DNA from: Zoroaster sp. YZ-2022
Taxonomy: Eukaryota > Echinodermata > Asteroidea > Forcipulatida > Zoroasteridae
NCBI GenBank assembly: GCA_029582265.1
Contig: CM055816.1
Span: 84,357,165 to 84,421,164 of the forward strand
Length of the DNA: 64,000 nucleotides
Reading direction: 5' to 3'
Every line of letters starts with the position of its first letter. The stretch's first letter is position 1. Under the pieces are notes generated by a model that saw nothing but the letters and a program-made list of their open reading frames with translations, had not been told where the DNA came from and did not search any database. Positions 11,340 to 21,858 of the stretch are shown here, one piece after another. A program made the translations under genes and the position numbers.

Positions 11340-11708
11340 GTCTTCCATGTAAATTCATACTCGCCAACCGAGCACGCGATGCAAAACGAGGACGTCCTCT
11401 ATTTGAACTAACGTGAAAATTGGCAACTCTGAGCATATTTATGACGGCCAGTGAAATATCTCACGTTTTGAAAGCCGTCCTCGGTCTTATGAGAAAAACC
11501 GACGGAGTGTGACGTAACACATTCGTCCGGGACTTTACGGAATCGCCTGGAAATGTACCAGCGCCCTCTCTAATTACAATACTTTGGACATGTTCGTGGA
11601 GACGCATTTGCTATTGTTGTCATACTCAAAGATAGCGTCCTTTCCAACAGTGCGTGCCTGCTAGTGCTAGAGAGAAGACGGTATTTTTCAGCCGCTCACA
11701 AGATACAG
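11340..11708 (+). promoter_or_regulatory. Possible promoter/5' UTR exon of the recombinase-like gene
   Basis: This stretch is locally richer in CpG than its surroundings and includes TGACGTAA, AGCGCCCTCT and a terminal AGATACAG|GTAAGCC that reads as a splice donor at 11709. The next candidate exon (13463-13540) begins with a splice acceptor upstream of its ATG, so a non-coding first exon is expected upstream. No transcript evidence is available. The TGGCAACTCTGAG motif at about 11411 suggests that part may be transposon-derived. Confidence 0.3.
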
Positions 11709-11866
11709 GTAAGCCAAGTCAAGTGTACTGACGATTTAAGTACTAAAATGTGTCTATAGAAAATTACTGGAAAGTTTAAAAGTATGCTCTCAGATGCATT
11801 TGTTATTTAGGCTAAGTTCAATGCAACGTTTGTCGTAGGCTGCCTGTAGTGTAATCATTTATTAAC

Positions 11867-12140
11867 CCTCCTATATACAGTGCACTTGCCATAGAATTGT
11901 CAGACCTTTCAAAACCTTTCAAGTTTGCTGTACTGAAGGTTTTGAAAGGTGAGGAAGGTGTAACAACTCTCTGAACAAACTGGTGTTGAAATGTTTCAAT
12001 ACCTTTCAAAGGGTATTGAAAGGTGTGGTTGTTCAGTAGCAACAAATTCTGGAGGGTTTTAAAGGGTTCATAATAATTGATAGCCATTTTGGCCCGTAAG
12101 CAGATTTTGAAAGGTTTTGAAAGGTCAAACCATAGGAGGG
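11867..12140. mobile_element. piggyBac-type MITE (274 bp), TTAA target duplication
   Basis: CCCTCCTAT at the left and ATAGGAGGG at the right are inverted termini, each flanked by TTAA (11863-11866 and 12141-12144). The interior is built of repeated, inverted CTTTCAAAACCTTTCAA / TTTGAAAGGTTTTGAAAGG motifs, so it can fold on itself. It is non-coding. Confidence 0.85.
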
Positions 12141-12472
12141 TTAATATAATGACATTAAAATGTAATTAATATAATACTTAGCGATCACAGCCTCTTGGGT
12201 TTAATATTATGAAATGCCACATAGCTGACTTATTATAACTCTTTTATAATCATATTTTAAGTTTATTGAACAATACATTATACCAAACACAGTATAGAGC
12301 TGTCATTTTAACACCAACCTAGGTCCTATTTATATAGTATTAGTAAGTGATGGTTGAAGGCCATGGAAGGTGTGGATGAATTTCTGTGTGGATGATAGTA
12401 AAACTATACTAGTATAACTACAGTAGTAAACTTGCGGGTACAACCATGTGTAACTAGTAATCTCTTTGGGAG

Positions 12473-12574
12473 GAGTGTTGGCTTTGAAAAGAGCCGTTGG
12501 TGGTCTAGACATTTCGAGCAGAGTACACTGTTCGAAGCGACGACCACCAACGGCTCTTTTCAGAGCCAACACTC
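12473..12574. repeat. Palindrome carrying a histone-type 3' stem-loop in each arm
   Basis: Arms of about 33 bp (GAGTGTTGGCT..GAAAAGAGCCGTTGGTGG and its complement) flank a ~35-bp spacer. The right arm holds GGCTCTTTTCAGAGCC at 12552-12567, a perfect match to the canonical replication-dependent histone mRNA stem-loop with its upstream ACCAAC. The left arm holds GGCTTTGAAAAGAGCC at 12480-12495, which read on the - strand is the same element with one stem mismatch. No histone coding sequence and no clear purine-rich downstream element are seen beside it. Confidence 0.7.
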
Positions 12575-13330
12575 ATACATGCATACAAAGACACATGTAT
12601 ACCACAGTTGACCTTATTTTTTGGCAGGTTATACTGTAACCAAACTCACAATAATAAATCACCACCAGCCATTGAGACCAATAAACCATACCAAGCCTCC
12701 ATCATCCATTGGGATTATCAGCAGTTATTTTGTAAACACAGACTTTCCATAGTAACCTACATGTACCACCAGCCACTGAGTCTGGAACAAAGTAATATGC
12801 CCTGTATGTCAATCACAAACCACTTAAACCAACGGACATATGAGGCATTATGTTACTATGCAATATAGCTATGAGGAGCCACTGCCTACCATAGCAATGG
12901 CTTGTAGTGGCGTGAATGGCTTGCTTGAAAAATTTCACTGATTGTAGGAGGGTTAGTCTGTATTAACCCTCCTACAATCAGTGAAATCTTTTAAGCAAGC
13001 CATGCAGGCCACTACAAGCCATTGCTATGGTAGGCAGTGGCTCCTCATAGCTATACTGCATAGTAACATAATGCTTCATATGTCTGTTGGTTTTAGTGGT
13101 TTGTGATTGACATATTGCAGGGCATATTACTTTGTTCCAGACTCAGTGGCTGGTGGTAGGTTACTATGGAGAGTCTGTGTTTACCAAATAACTATTGAAA
13201 ATCCAGATGGGGGCTTGGTATGGTTTATTGGTCTCAATGGCTGATGGTGAATTATTATTGGGAGTTTGGTTACAGTATAAGGTCAACTGTGGTATACAGT
13301 CTTTGTATGCATGTATGTACAATGGAGATT
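12575..13330. repeat. Large inverted repeat, arms ~370 bp, 10-bp core spacer
   Basis: The left arm (about 12575-12952) and right arm (12967-13330) are near-complements. The left-arm outer CATACAAAGACACATGTATA-type stretch is mirrored by CAGTCTTTGTATGCATG at the right. The centre is GTAGGAGGG-TTAG..TTAA-CCCTCCTAC, so two piggyBac-type MITE copies lie back to back. A 46-codon-scale open frame in each arm has no family resemblance. Confidence 0.85.
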
Positions 13331-13425
13331 ACTTCAAAGGGGCAGTGTGGCTTATATGCACAAACAATGTGTGTACAACACATTGGACATTTAGTGGTTT
13401 ACAGTGGCCTCTATGTGTAGGAGGG
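12967..13425 (-). mobile_element. piggyBac-type MITE, reverse copy (459 bp)
   Basis: It is bounded by TTAA (12963-12966) with CCCTCCTACAATCAGTG at the left and by GTGTAGGAGGG with CTAA (13426-13429) at the right. Its reverse complement matches the ends of the copy at 7879. It forms the right arm of the palindrome and extends about 95 bp beyond it. Confidence 0.7.
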
Positions 13426-13462
13426 CTAATTCAGGTTTGTGATTTATATTATTTTTCCCCAG

Positions 13463-13540
13463 TGAGTCAATGCGTATGCTATAAGTATCTTTAGCAACAT
13501 GGAACGCAGGGGTCGTCACCAAAAGAAGTTGCCCTGTAAA
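13463..13540 (+). CDS. First coding exon of the tyrosine-recombinase-like gene (14 codons)
   Basis: A pyrimidine-rich acceptor (TTATTTTTCCCCAG) precedes the exon and a consensus donor (AAA|GTAAGT) follows it at 13541. The ATG at 13499 opens the basic peptide MERRGRHQKKLPCK. The intron is phase 0 and joins in frame to the open frame beginning at 17934. The model is inferred from splice signals and frame only. An 11-base repeat of GTATCTTTAGC (13485-13495 and 17465-17475) offers a competing reading in which this stretch belongs to the inserted LINE. Confidence 0.45.
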
Positions 13541-13667
13541 GTAAGTACCTTACACACACATTAACCCTTGTATACATGCAGTCTCCAAAATGCTGCAAAA
13601 AAAGAACTGCTAAGTCGGCATCCTTCCGTCTTCAAGAGACGATGGTGTAGCATCCATTTTAGTTGAT

Positions 13668-14756
13668 TTATCTGCACCTTCGCGAGTGGCTGTACAGTCC
13701 AACTCGTGAGTGACAGTTTCTGTTGCATTTGCTGCAGACGAACGAAGACGCCTGCTGGGGCTGCCGCTGTCTTGTCTTTCTCCCGGCTCTCTTTTCAGCG
13801 AGGTGTGCAGTCCTCGCCTCCTCTGCTTTCTGTACACCCTGTCTGACAGCAAGGCGCCAGGCTGAACGGTCTTCTGCACAACTTTCCCATGCGTTGGTGT
13901 TGATGCTGCACAGTTTCATGTCTTTCTTGCAGACATCTCTGTAGCGCAGGCGTGGACGTCCAGTCAGCCGTGAGCCCTCCACCAGCTCGCCATACAGAAG
14001 GTCTTTGGGAATGCGGCCTGGTTCCATTCTCCTGACATGGCCGAGCCAACGAAGGCGCCTCTCGCTGAGAATGGCGAACATGCTGTTCATGTTTGCACGT
14101 TCCAGAACCTCTGTGTTGGGTACTTTGTCCTGCCAGTGGATATGCAGAATGCGCCGCAGGCACCTCGGGTGGAAGCTGTTGAGTTTTCTCTCATGTCTCG
14201 CGTAGGTGGTCCATACCTCGCTGCTGTAGAGGAGGGTGCTAAGCACGCAGGCCTGGTATACGTGCAGTTTAGTCTTCTCGATGAGACTGGAGTTGTTCCA
14301 GACCCTCTGATTTAGTCTGGCCATAACTGCTGCAGCCTTGGCGATCCTGCTGTTTACCTCTGCATCAATGGACAGCGAGCTGGAGATAATGGACCCGAGA
14401 TAGGTGAAATTCTCCACAACCTCCAGGTCATGCCCATCTATGGCGATGTGTGGAGGGTGGTCCGCTCCCTGCACCATGACATTTGTCTTCTTCAGACTGA
14501 TGGTCAGTCCAAACTCCTTGCAGGCATGGGAGAGGCGACTGACAAGCTGTTGCAGGCCGTCTTCCGTGTGTGATGTCAAGGCTGTGTCGTCGGCGAAGAG
14601 CATCTCACGGATGAGTACTTCTATGACTTTGGTCTTGGCGCGGAGGCGGGCGATGTTAAACAGCTTGCCGTCAGCCCTGGTGTGGATGTAGACTCCCTGG
14701 CTGCAAGGCGTACTGGAGGAGCATGGAGAAGAAGATGCCGAAGAGTGTCGGCGCAA
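13668..14756 (-). pseudogene. LINE reverse transcriptase, C-terminal half with C2H2 finger
   Basis: Recognisable RT blocks begin with LFADDTALTSHTEDGLQQLV (FADD catalytic motif), then GLTISLKKTNVM and FTYLGSIIS. The thumb-like RLRWLGHVRRMEPGRIPKDL follows. A final CSKCNRNCHSRVGLYSHSRR gives a C2-H2 type finger. The first residues up to about SQGVYIHTR are read from another phase. The natural upstream partner is the 14671-15867 frame, so one frameshift separates the RT palm. The frame ends at a TGA after RRCR. The protein would nick, reverse-transcribe and insert LINE RNA, but this copy cannot make it as one chain. Confidence 0.85.
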
Positions 14757-15867
14757 GGACGCAGCCTTGCTTTACTCCGCTGCTGACTGGGAAGGCCTCA
14801 GATGTTGCGCCACTGAAGCACACTGTGCTATACATGTTGTCGTGGAAAGAGGTGATGACCGCAAGAAGTCGAGGTGGGCAGCCAATCTTCTGCAGTAGCC
14901 TGAAGAGTCCGCTCTGGCTGACCAGGTCAAATGCCTTTGTCAGGTCTATGAAGGCAATGTAGAGGGGCATCTGCTGCTCTTGACACTTCTCCTGCAGCTG
15001 GCGTAGTGAGAAGATCATATCTACTGTTGACCGGCTGGCTCGGAAGCCACACTGGGACTCTGGGTAGATGCGGGAGGCTAGAGTCTGCAGGCGCGCCATG
15101 GTGACACGGGCGAATGCCTTCCCAACGGTGCTCAGGAGGGAAATGCCCCGGTAATTGTTGCAATCGCTGCGGTCTCCTTTGTTCTTATACAAAGTGACGA
15201 TGTTAGCGTCTCGCATGTCCTGGGGGATATAGCCCTGTTCCCAGCAGAGACAGAGGAGTTCGTGCAGGGACTGGAGTAGTGCAGGTTGCCCGCTCTTCAA
15301 GATTTCTGGCGGGATGCCGTCACCCCCAGGGGCCTTCCCACAGGCAAGGCAGTCGATGGCTTTTCTGAGCTCTTCCATGGTTGGTAGTGTATCTAGCTTC
15401 TCCATGATGGGCAGGTCTGGGATGGCATCCAGGGCGGTGTCCATGACGACGTTTTGGGTTGCATACAACTCAAGGTAGTGCTCAACCCAACGCTGCAGCT
15501 GCTTTCCCTGGTCTGTGATGGCTTCGCCTGTCTTGGACTTGAGGGGGGCGGTCTTGGTGACAGAAGGGCCTACCGCCTTCTTGATGCCTTCGTACATCCC
15601 TCTTGCATCCCCGGTATCGGCAGCTGTCTGTATACTACTGCAGAGGTTTAGCCAGTAGGTGTTGGCGCAGTGGCGGGCAGTCTGCTGAGCGTTTTTCCTG
15701 GCAGTCCTAAGGGCTTCTAATGTACTGGGGCTAGGCGCAGCCTTGTAAGCCAGGAGGGCTTTCCTCTTCGCCTCGGTCACGGGCTCCATCTCCTCCCAGT
15801 GAGCCTCATACCAGTCAGCATTTTTGCGCTCCCTCTTCCCGTAGACAGAGATGGCTGAGTTGTACAC
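14671..15867 (-). pseudogene. LINE reverse transcriptase, N-terminal half
   Basis: The frame contains the region before RT (a lysine/arginine-rich linker), KAPGGDGIPPEILKSG, ANIVTLYKNKGDRSDCNNYR, GISLLSTVGKAFARV, GFRASRSTVDMIFSLRQLQE, LYIAFIDLTKAFDLVSQSGL (first catalytic aspartate) and SSGVKQGCVLAPTLFGIFFS. It then loses the frame just before the FADD motif, which continues in the neighbouring frame 13668-14756. It is joined upstream to the endonuclease frame by a further break near 15900. Confidence 0.85.
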
Positions 15868-15933
15868 AACATCTCTGAGATGGGACCACCTGATGTCAAT
15901 GGTGTCGTCGGGCGTCTCCTCAGCGAGAGCTTC

Positions 15934-16947
15934 CTATAGCATGCTGATGAACTGCTGTGTCTTTTCTGGGTTGCTTGCACAGCAGGTGTTGATGCGTGGG
16001 CGCCCCTTCTTCTTTGAGTGGTGCAACTTCTTTGGTGATACCCGCACCTTGCTGGCCACAAGAGAGTGGTCCGTGTCACAGTCTGCGCTGTGGTAGCTGC
16101 GGGTGAGGAGGACACTGGCAAGTTCCGCACGTCTGGTGATGACTAAGTCTAGCTGGTGCCAGTGGCGGGAGCGCGGGTGTCTCCAAGACACCTGGTGGAT
16201 CGGCTTGCACTTGAAGACGGTGTTGGTCACGCATAGGCCGTGAAAGCAGCACAACTCCAGCAGTCGTTGACCGTTTTCGTTGATCTTACCCCTTCCGTGA
16301 GTACCGAGACAGGTGGGCCAAGCCTCGTGGTCAGCTCCCACCCTAGCATTGAAGTCTCCGAGCAGGTAAAGGCTTTCAGTGCTTTGTATCCTGGATATCA
16401 CTTCATCCAGGGCCTCGTAGAACTGATCCTTATCCTCTGGAGTGGAACAGAGGGTTGGCGCATACGCTGATGATGTTGGCTGGGCCGAGGATGTAAACAG
16501 CCGGAGGGTGAGGATCCTCTCAGTGCCTGATGACGGAGGCTCGATGGAGGCGACGAGCGAATTCTTCACAGCGAAGCCGACACCGTGCTGTCGGGGTTCG
16601 TCCGAGGACTTCCCTTGCCAAAAGAAGGTATAACTTGCTTCTCTGATGGTGCCGCTGTCAGCCAGTTGAGTCTCCTGAAGGCAGGCCACATCAACGTTTA
16701 GTCGGGAGAGTTCCCTGTCGACGACGGCAGTCCTGCGTGCATCGTCAATCTGCTGCAGGTCAATCTGCTGCAGGTCAGCAGTGAGACCAGGACACATGGT
16801 CCTGACGTTCCAGCTTGCAAAACGAAGAGCTGGAGTCTTCTTTCTTCTTCTTTTATTGCCTGGTGCGGAATTTATGGCCCACTTGTCAAGATGGTTCTCT
16901 AGCTCCACGCACCCAAGTGAAGCAGGCAGGCCATGGCGGGACAGCAC
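15934..16947 (-). pseudogene. LINE apurinic/apyrimidinic-type endonuclease
   Basis: APE motifs are visible: LRFASWNVRTM (N-terminal catalytic asparagine), DVACLQETQLADSGTIR (catalytic glutamate), YLLGDFNARVGADHEAW (GDFNA) and QLDLVITRR, then SADCDTDHSLVASKV (SDH-like terminal block). The frame ends before the RT frame. It cleaves target DNA to prime reverse transcription in intact family members. A short direct duplication (LQQIDLQQIDDARR) occurs near residue 60. Confidence 0.85.
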
Positions 16948-17794
16948 CTTACTGGCTGGGGGCTGCCCAGCTTGGGCGGGCGATAGCTGTCCAATGAGAT
17001 GCGATGATCTCTCCCACCGTCAGAAGTGACCCTGGCGCCGCTTTCCTTCGCCAATCGGATGAGCTTATAACCGGTAACTGCCACTTCCCGTGTTGTGCCG
17101 GCACCTTGCGATGTCGCTGGAGTGTCCTCTCCAGTGGAGCTACAAAGCCTGGGCAGGGTAGTATGGAGGATCAGCTGTCGCCCATGCAGCAGACCCCCCC
17201 CCCCTCTCCACGCAGCTGGCGGACCCAAGGGAACGACGAAAGTCGATACAGCTTAGCGCCAACGACGTCGCAGGAGTTGCCGGGATGACACTGAAGGCAG
17301 TGTCAGGCCGCCTTAGGGACTCTGTCTCCGGATTTTTCCTCGAGGTTTACTCCTGAAGCCTTTCCCGTGAATGGGTATGGCCGCAAGGCAGCGGAGGTTT
17401 GAAAAAATCAGAGTTCCCTTCTCCTAGGTAGGCTGCCGTCCAAGGCTACGAGCCCCACCAACCCGTATCTTTAGCTAAGTACACAATGCTTTTTGTGTGC
17501 ATGCCTCAAAATATTGCATACTGTACACAAGAATGGTACATGGATACCCCAAAATGCCCCTGGGTATGGGACAAAAACCAAACTGTTCTGATCCTCACAC
17601 AGTACGTGTATACCGCAATTTACTGCACTGGTTTATTTCAAGTTAGCCTTGCAATGAAACAAAGCAGGTGGCTGCTTCAGTTTACCTCATCTCTCTGAAG
17701 AGCCTTGGGCTATGCCATTAATCATTAGATAAGAAAGTGCGTACCACAATATGTCCCAGTTGAGACAATTTGAAGTATGGGTCCACTTTGTGAA

Positions 17795-17821
17795 GAACTA
17801 CACTGATAATAGGAGGGTTAA
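17795..17821. mobile_element. Isolated piggyBac-type MITE right terminus
   Basis: CACTGATAATAGGAGGG followed by TTAA matches the right end of the CCCTCCTA family at 7879 and 12967. A matching left end was not located, so this may be a truncated copy. Confidence 0.4.
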
Positions 17822-17933
17822 TGGGGTTTGGCCGTAGCTCCCCCCCCCCCCTTCCCTTTCACTGCAGCCTTTCCCAGATCGAAAATAGCGTGTATCCACT
17901 GCTGATAAATATGTCTGTTTTATTTCATTCCAG

Positions 17934-19786
17934 CTGGTCCACCCATCATCGCCACAGTGCAGGGATGACGGTGGCCAACCAACCCTTTCCAGTGTTACCC
18001 CTGAAGCTTCAGGATGTCATAGCAGCACGACTAACGAGCCACACAGCTCACCTGACGATGTTGAACCCGATGAGAACTGCGGCGTGACAGTCATGCAGAC
18101 CAGTAATATGGGTGGTCAAAGGAAATGGGACAAAAAACACTTTTGTTGTTACTGTGACGAACCTCAGGCTAAGTTGCCCCATCATCTTCGGTCTTGCCAT
18201 AAGGAAGAAAGAGAAGTTGTAGATATTACCTCGGAGACCGACCGTAGTGCCCGTAACAATCTTCTGTTGAAAATACGTAATGTTGGTAATCACAGACACA
18301 ATTGCAAAGTACTTCGAGAGGGTGAGGGTGTCCTCATTGTGGCATATAGGCCCAATCATAAGGCAGATCCCCATGACTATGGACCGTGCATATATTGTTT
18401 TGGTTATTATGTACGCAGTGATCTTTGGAGACACCTGTGCCCAATTAAGCGTGTTCTCAATGCACATGAGGCCGTATGGCAGCTTGTAGACGAGTGGCTC
18501 ACAAGAGTGATTTGTTGAAACCTCCTCCTGTTGGTGTATCTTTCAAGTTGAACAAAGTTTTAAGTCCCATGAAGAGGGATGATATATCTCTCATAGTCAA
18601 AACCGATTCACTGATTATCGAAGTAGCCAAACGTGAATACCTGAAGCTCGGCCACGACGTAGCTCAACATGGCTATATCCGAAACAAGCTACGCGAATTG
18701 GGTCGCCTCGTCATGCAACTGCGAAAAAACACCAACCTACCAAATGCATCACTTGAAGTATTCATCCATCCCCACCACCTCAATGATATATTCAAGGCTG
18801 TTTCGCAGGCTTCAGTGAAGTCAACCAGTTGTATAATGTTCCATCTCTAGCACTGAAGATTGGGCATTCCATCAAGAAATGTGCAGTCATTCTCAAAGGA
18901 AATGCTCTGGAGTCCGGTGAAAGGCACAAAGCACAAACATCCGACCAGTTCCTGCAATTGTGTGAAATGAAATGGAGAGAACATGTGTCCACCCATGCGC
19001 ACAGAACACTGTACCAAGGAAAGCGTAATAAACCCACCGTTCTCCCCACAAATGCTGATGTGGTTAAAATGTCATCGTTTCTCAATGACACTGGTGACAG
19101 GCAATTGCGACTCCTTCAAGCTGCCCGGGGGAAACAAGTCAGCGCACCCTGGAAGATATTGAATGAGATCACACTGTGCAGCCTCATTATGTTCAATCGG
19201 AGAAGACAGGGTGAGGTTTCCAAGATGAAAGTGGATGATTTCAACAAGCACAGTACATCTGTTGTCAATAGGGACTGCGTGCTCACTGATCTCGAAAGGC
19301 ACCTCTGCAAAATGTTCAAAGTCGTTGAAATAGTTGGTAAGAGGGGCAGAACTGTGCCGGTCCTCAGCAACGAGGCCATGACGTGGTTGAATGCTCTGGT
19401 TGCAAAGAGAATTCAAGCTGGAGTTGCACAGGATAACGTGTACTTGTTTGCACGGTCTTGTTATGGAGGCATGAGCCATATTCGAGGAAGTGACTGTCTC
19501 AGAGCGTATGCAAACGATGCAGGCCTCGACAATGCCAACAGCATCCGCTCTACCAAACTTCGGAAACATGTAGCGACTGCGTCACAAATTCTTGCCTTGA
19601 AGGACCATCAGCTGGAAACCCTGGCAGACTTCATGGGTCACGATTTGCGAGTCCATCGTGAATACTACCAGATGCCAGATACCGTCCAGAGGGTTACTCA
19701 ACTGTCACGACTTTTCCTCAGCTTGGAGAGGGGCAACTTGGAGTCCCAGCATGGCAAATTACTGCAAGAGTTACATGTCACTGGAG
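17934..19786 (+). pseudogene. Zinc-finger plus tyrosine-recombinase-like protein, main exon, two apparent frameshifts
   Basis: The exon starts after TTTCATTCCAG and ends at GTCACTGGAG|GTACGT. Segment 1 (to about 18500) has a serine/aspartate-rich lead and then two Cys/His knuckles, HFCCYCDEPQAKLPHHLRSC and CIYCFGYYVRSDLWRHLCPI. The frame then shifts near 18470-18516 to AHKSDLLKPPPVGVSFKLNK and shifts again near 18800-18830 to LYNVPSLALKIGHSIKKCAV. The last segment carries tyrosine-recombinase signatures: box I as MFNRRRQGEVSKMKVDDF, box II as STKLRKHVATASQILALKDH, then ADFMGHDLRVHREYYQMP with GH and a candidate nucleophile Tyr. Similar uncharacterised proteins exist in fish and invertebrates, perhaps Crypton-derived. 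Frameshifts could be real decay or assembly errors. Confidence 0.65.
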
Positions 19787-19963
19787 GTACGTACAGCCAC
19801 TGTGAAAACTAATATCTCCTCTGTGTGTACCTCACTTTTTTGTTCTCTCCCAATTGCCTACATGTAGGTGACCGACATTTTCTCATCCCCTCCACCGTGG
19901 CCAGCACATTCTTACGCGAGCAGAAATACTTTAATCATTTCTTTGTTCTTTATTTATTTGCAG

Positions 19964-20038
19964 AGGGTTTCACCACTGATGACGGCAGCAGTGATTCTTC
20001 TGACTACTGTGACTCGAGTGATGATTCTAGTGATAACA
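19964..20038 (+). CDS. Acidic serine/aspartate exon of the recombinase-like gene
   Basis: A consensus acceptor (TTTATTTGCAG) and donor (A|GTAAGT at 20039) bound 75 bp. Joined in phase 1 to the previous exon, it reads GEGFTTDDGSSDSSDYCD followed by SSDDSSDN, an acidic, serine-rich tail. The splice signals plus the open frame argue that this locus is, or was, a spliced gene rather than a compact transposon. No following exon could be identified in the 1.8 kb before the hAT element. Confidence 0.5.
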
Positions 20039-20218
20039 GTAAGTTGTGGCTGTTTATATTTTTTGTTTCCATCTGTTTTTCAGTCCATCTATTTTCCTCT
20101 ATCTTTCTTTCTATTTCTCTTTCTCTCTATTAACCCTCCTATAGGTTTAACACTCAAAGACACTCAAAATGTTTATGTCTCTCTTAACCCATTGACTTTG
20201 TGCAGTGCACTCAAATAC

Positions 20219-20555
20219 CCAATGGTTGTTATTTATTTTTAAGTACCTGAAACCGACCAAAAAGTGTTTCAACATGTGAATGGACATGCAGGCTTATACT
20301 AGAACTAATTTGAGTTGATTTATTTTATTTTTAAATTTTTTTATTAATTTTTTTACCCTCAAATTTCCATAAAAATTGGACGGAAAAAGTTACCTCATTT
20401 TCCCGTCCATTTGTTGATGGAAATTTTAGGGTAATTAAAAAATTAATAGTAATAATCAACTCAAATTATCTTTAGGATAAGCATGCATGTCTATTCAAAT
20501 GTTGAAATTCTTTTTGGGTGGTTTCATATATTTAAAAAAAATTACAACCATTAGA
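20219..20555. mobile_element. Fold-back element (~337 bp), arms ~165 bp
   Basis: The left arm runs from about CAATGGTTGTTATTTATTTT through CCTGAAACCGACCAAAAAGT to AACTAATTTGAGTTGATT. The right arm carries the complement of each block in reverse order, ending CTTTTTGGGTGGTTTCATAT and TTACAACCATT. The core holds CCTCAAATTTCCAT / ATGGAAATTTTAGG. It is non-coding and immediately precedes the (AT)n tract. Confidence 0.8.
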
Positions 20556-20606
20556 AAAACTGCTAACGTGACGGTAGGAAAGTGGCCCCCTTTATTGTGT
20601 TTTATG

Positions 20607-20749
<143 letters not shown>

Positions 20750-20756
20750 CAGACTA

Positions 20757-21858
20757 TAAGATGGATGGTTAATGATAATTTGGAATTTGTATACATAAAG
20801 ACCAGAAATTAGAACAATTTTGGGAAAGATACAAGATAATGGAGCCATTATGGATTTTGTATTTGTATATATGAAGGGATAAGATTAAGATAAGATTTGT
20901 GCAAGTTTTCGGATACCACAATGGTCTAGTTTTTTCAAACATGAAAGCTCATGAATAATTATTTAATGTGTGACGTAAAACCAATATATGTGCTGGTTGC
21001 CCACATAACAATACACTGAAAGACAAAATGCCCAGTCTGAATTATTATAAACCTGCTTTGCAAACGTGACAAATCACTATTTTTGCTGTAAGGTAGGCCA
21101 AACAACTGAATGAAGAGCGGCCATTTTTGTGTACAGTAATTTGAGTCTACATTCAAAATGATATATTCCAACAAGACTTGTCATACATATTTGTTTGTAC
21201 AATTGACTAGTGCTTTACAGTTTATAGATACCATTGTGTCTTTCAAGGTGGATTCAGGGTGTGTGCCTTCAGATGGCACTGTTGAGGTGCTGCAGGGCAA
21301 TCTCTCTAGCTGATGGCTTGGCCGATCAAACTGTTGGCAGAAAAAACAGTCAGGAGGAGAACGTTATTAAAAAACAATACAACAAACCACTAACATTATC
21401 AGTATTCAAATCAAATATTTAGAGAAATAAATTGTCAAAGTTTTCACCTAAACTTATTTGAAATTTTATGTCCGAGAAGCTAACATTTTTATCTAATTAC
21501 TAGTGAAGTTTTTGATGAGTAATTACATTGACCCATGTGAATGATATAAATGAACTATTAATCTGTATGTCTTGAATAATTTAGCAGAAAATATCCAAAG
21601 TTGGTTTGTAACCATTGTTACTTGATCTTCATTGAGAATGCATGACATTTTTGTTTTATGTAAAACAGTGATCATTTATGTTTTTCAACATAAAGTCCAA
21701 TAACAATTACCAATAGTGTATAGTGAATTAAAGTCCAATAACAATTATTTTTACCAACAATCTGCTTTGGTCAGATTCTTTATAAATTTGTTTTCCATAA
21801 GATAATATCATCTGAGTTAAAGTGGGGGAATGCAATTAATGACGGATCCAGAAATGGG
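20757..21858. other. AT-rich non-coding stretch, nothing recognised
   Basis: No open frame with family resemblance was found. A short duplicated phrase (AAAGTCCAATAACAATTA, about 21692 and 21731) is the only local repeat noticed. Confidence 0.5.

Larger units (their letters stand above)
13616..17473 (-). mobile_element. APE-type non-LTR retrotransposon (LINE), near full length
   Basis: This is a reverse-strand LINE with, in order, a 5' region (about 17470-16950), an apurinic/apyrimidinic endonuclease frame, a reverse transcriptase frame and a C-terminal C2H2 finger, then a short 3' region. GCTAAGT flanks both ends (13609-13615 and 17474-17480) and may be the target duplication. Coding frames are broken by shifts (see components). 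It lies within the intron between the two recombinase-gene exons, in opposite orientation. Clade is not assigned; the RLRWLGHVRRM-type C-terminus with a terminal zinc finger is common in marine-invertebrate LINEs. Confidence 0.85.

Noticed and set aside
13723..14691. Forward-strand open frames of 66-95 codons over the LINE
   Set aside because: They are opposite-strand shadows of the reverse transcriptase frames and have no family resemblance.
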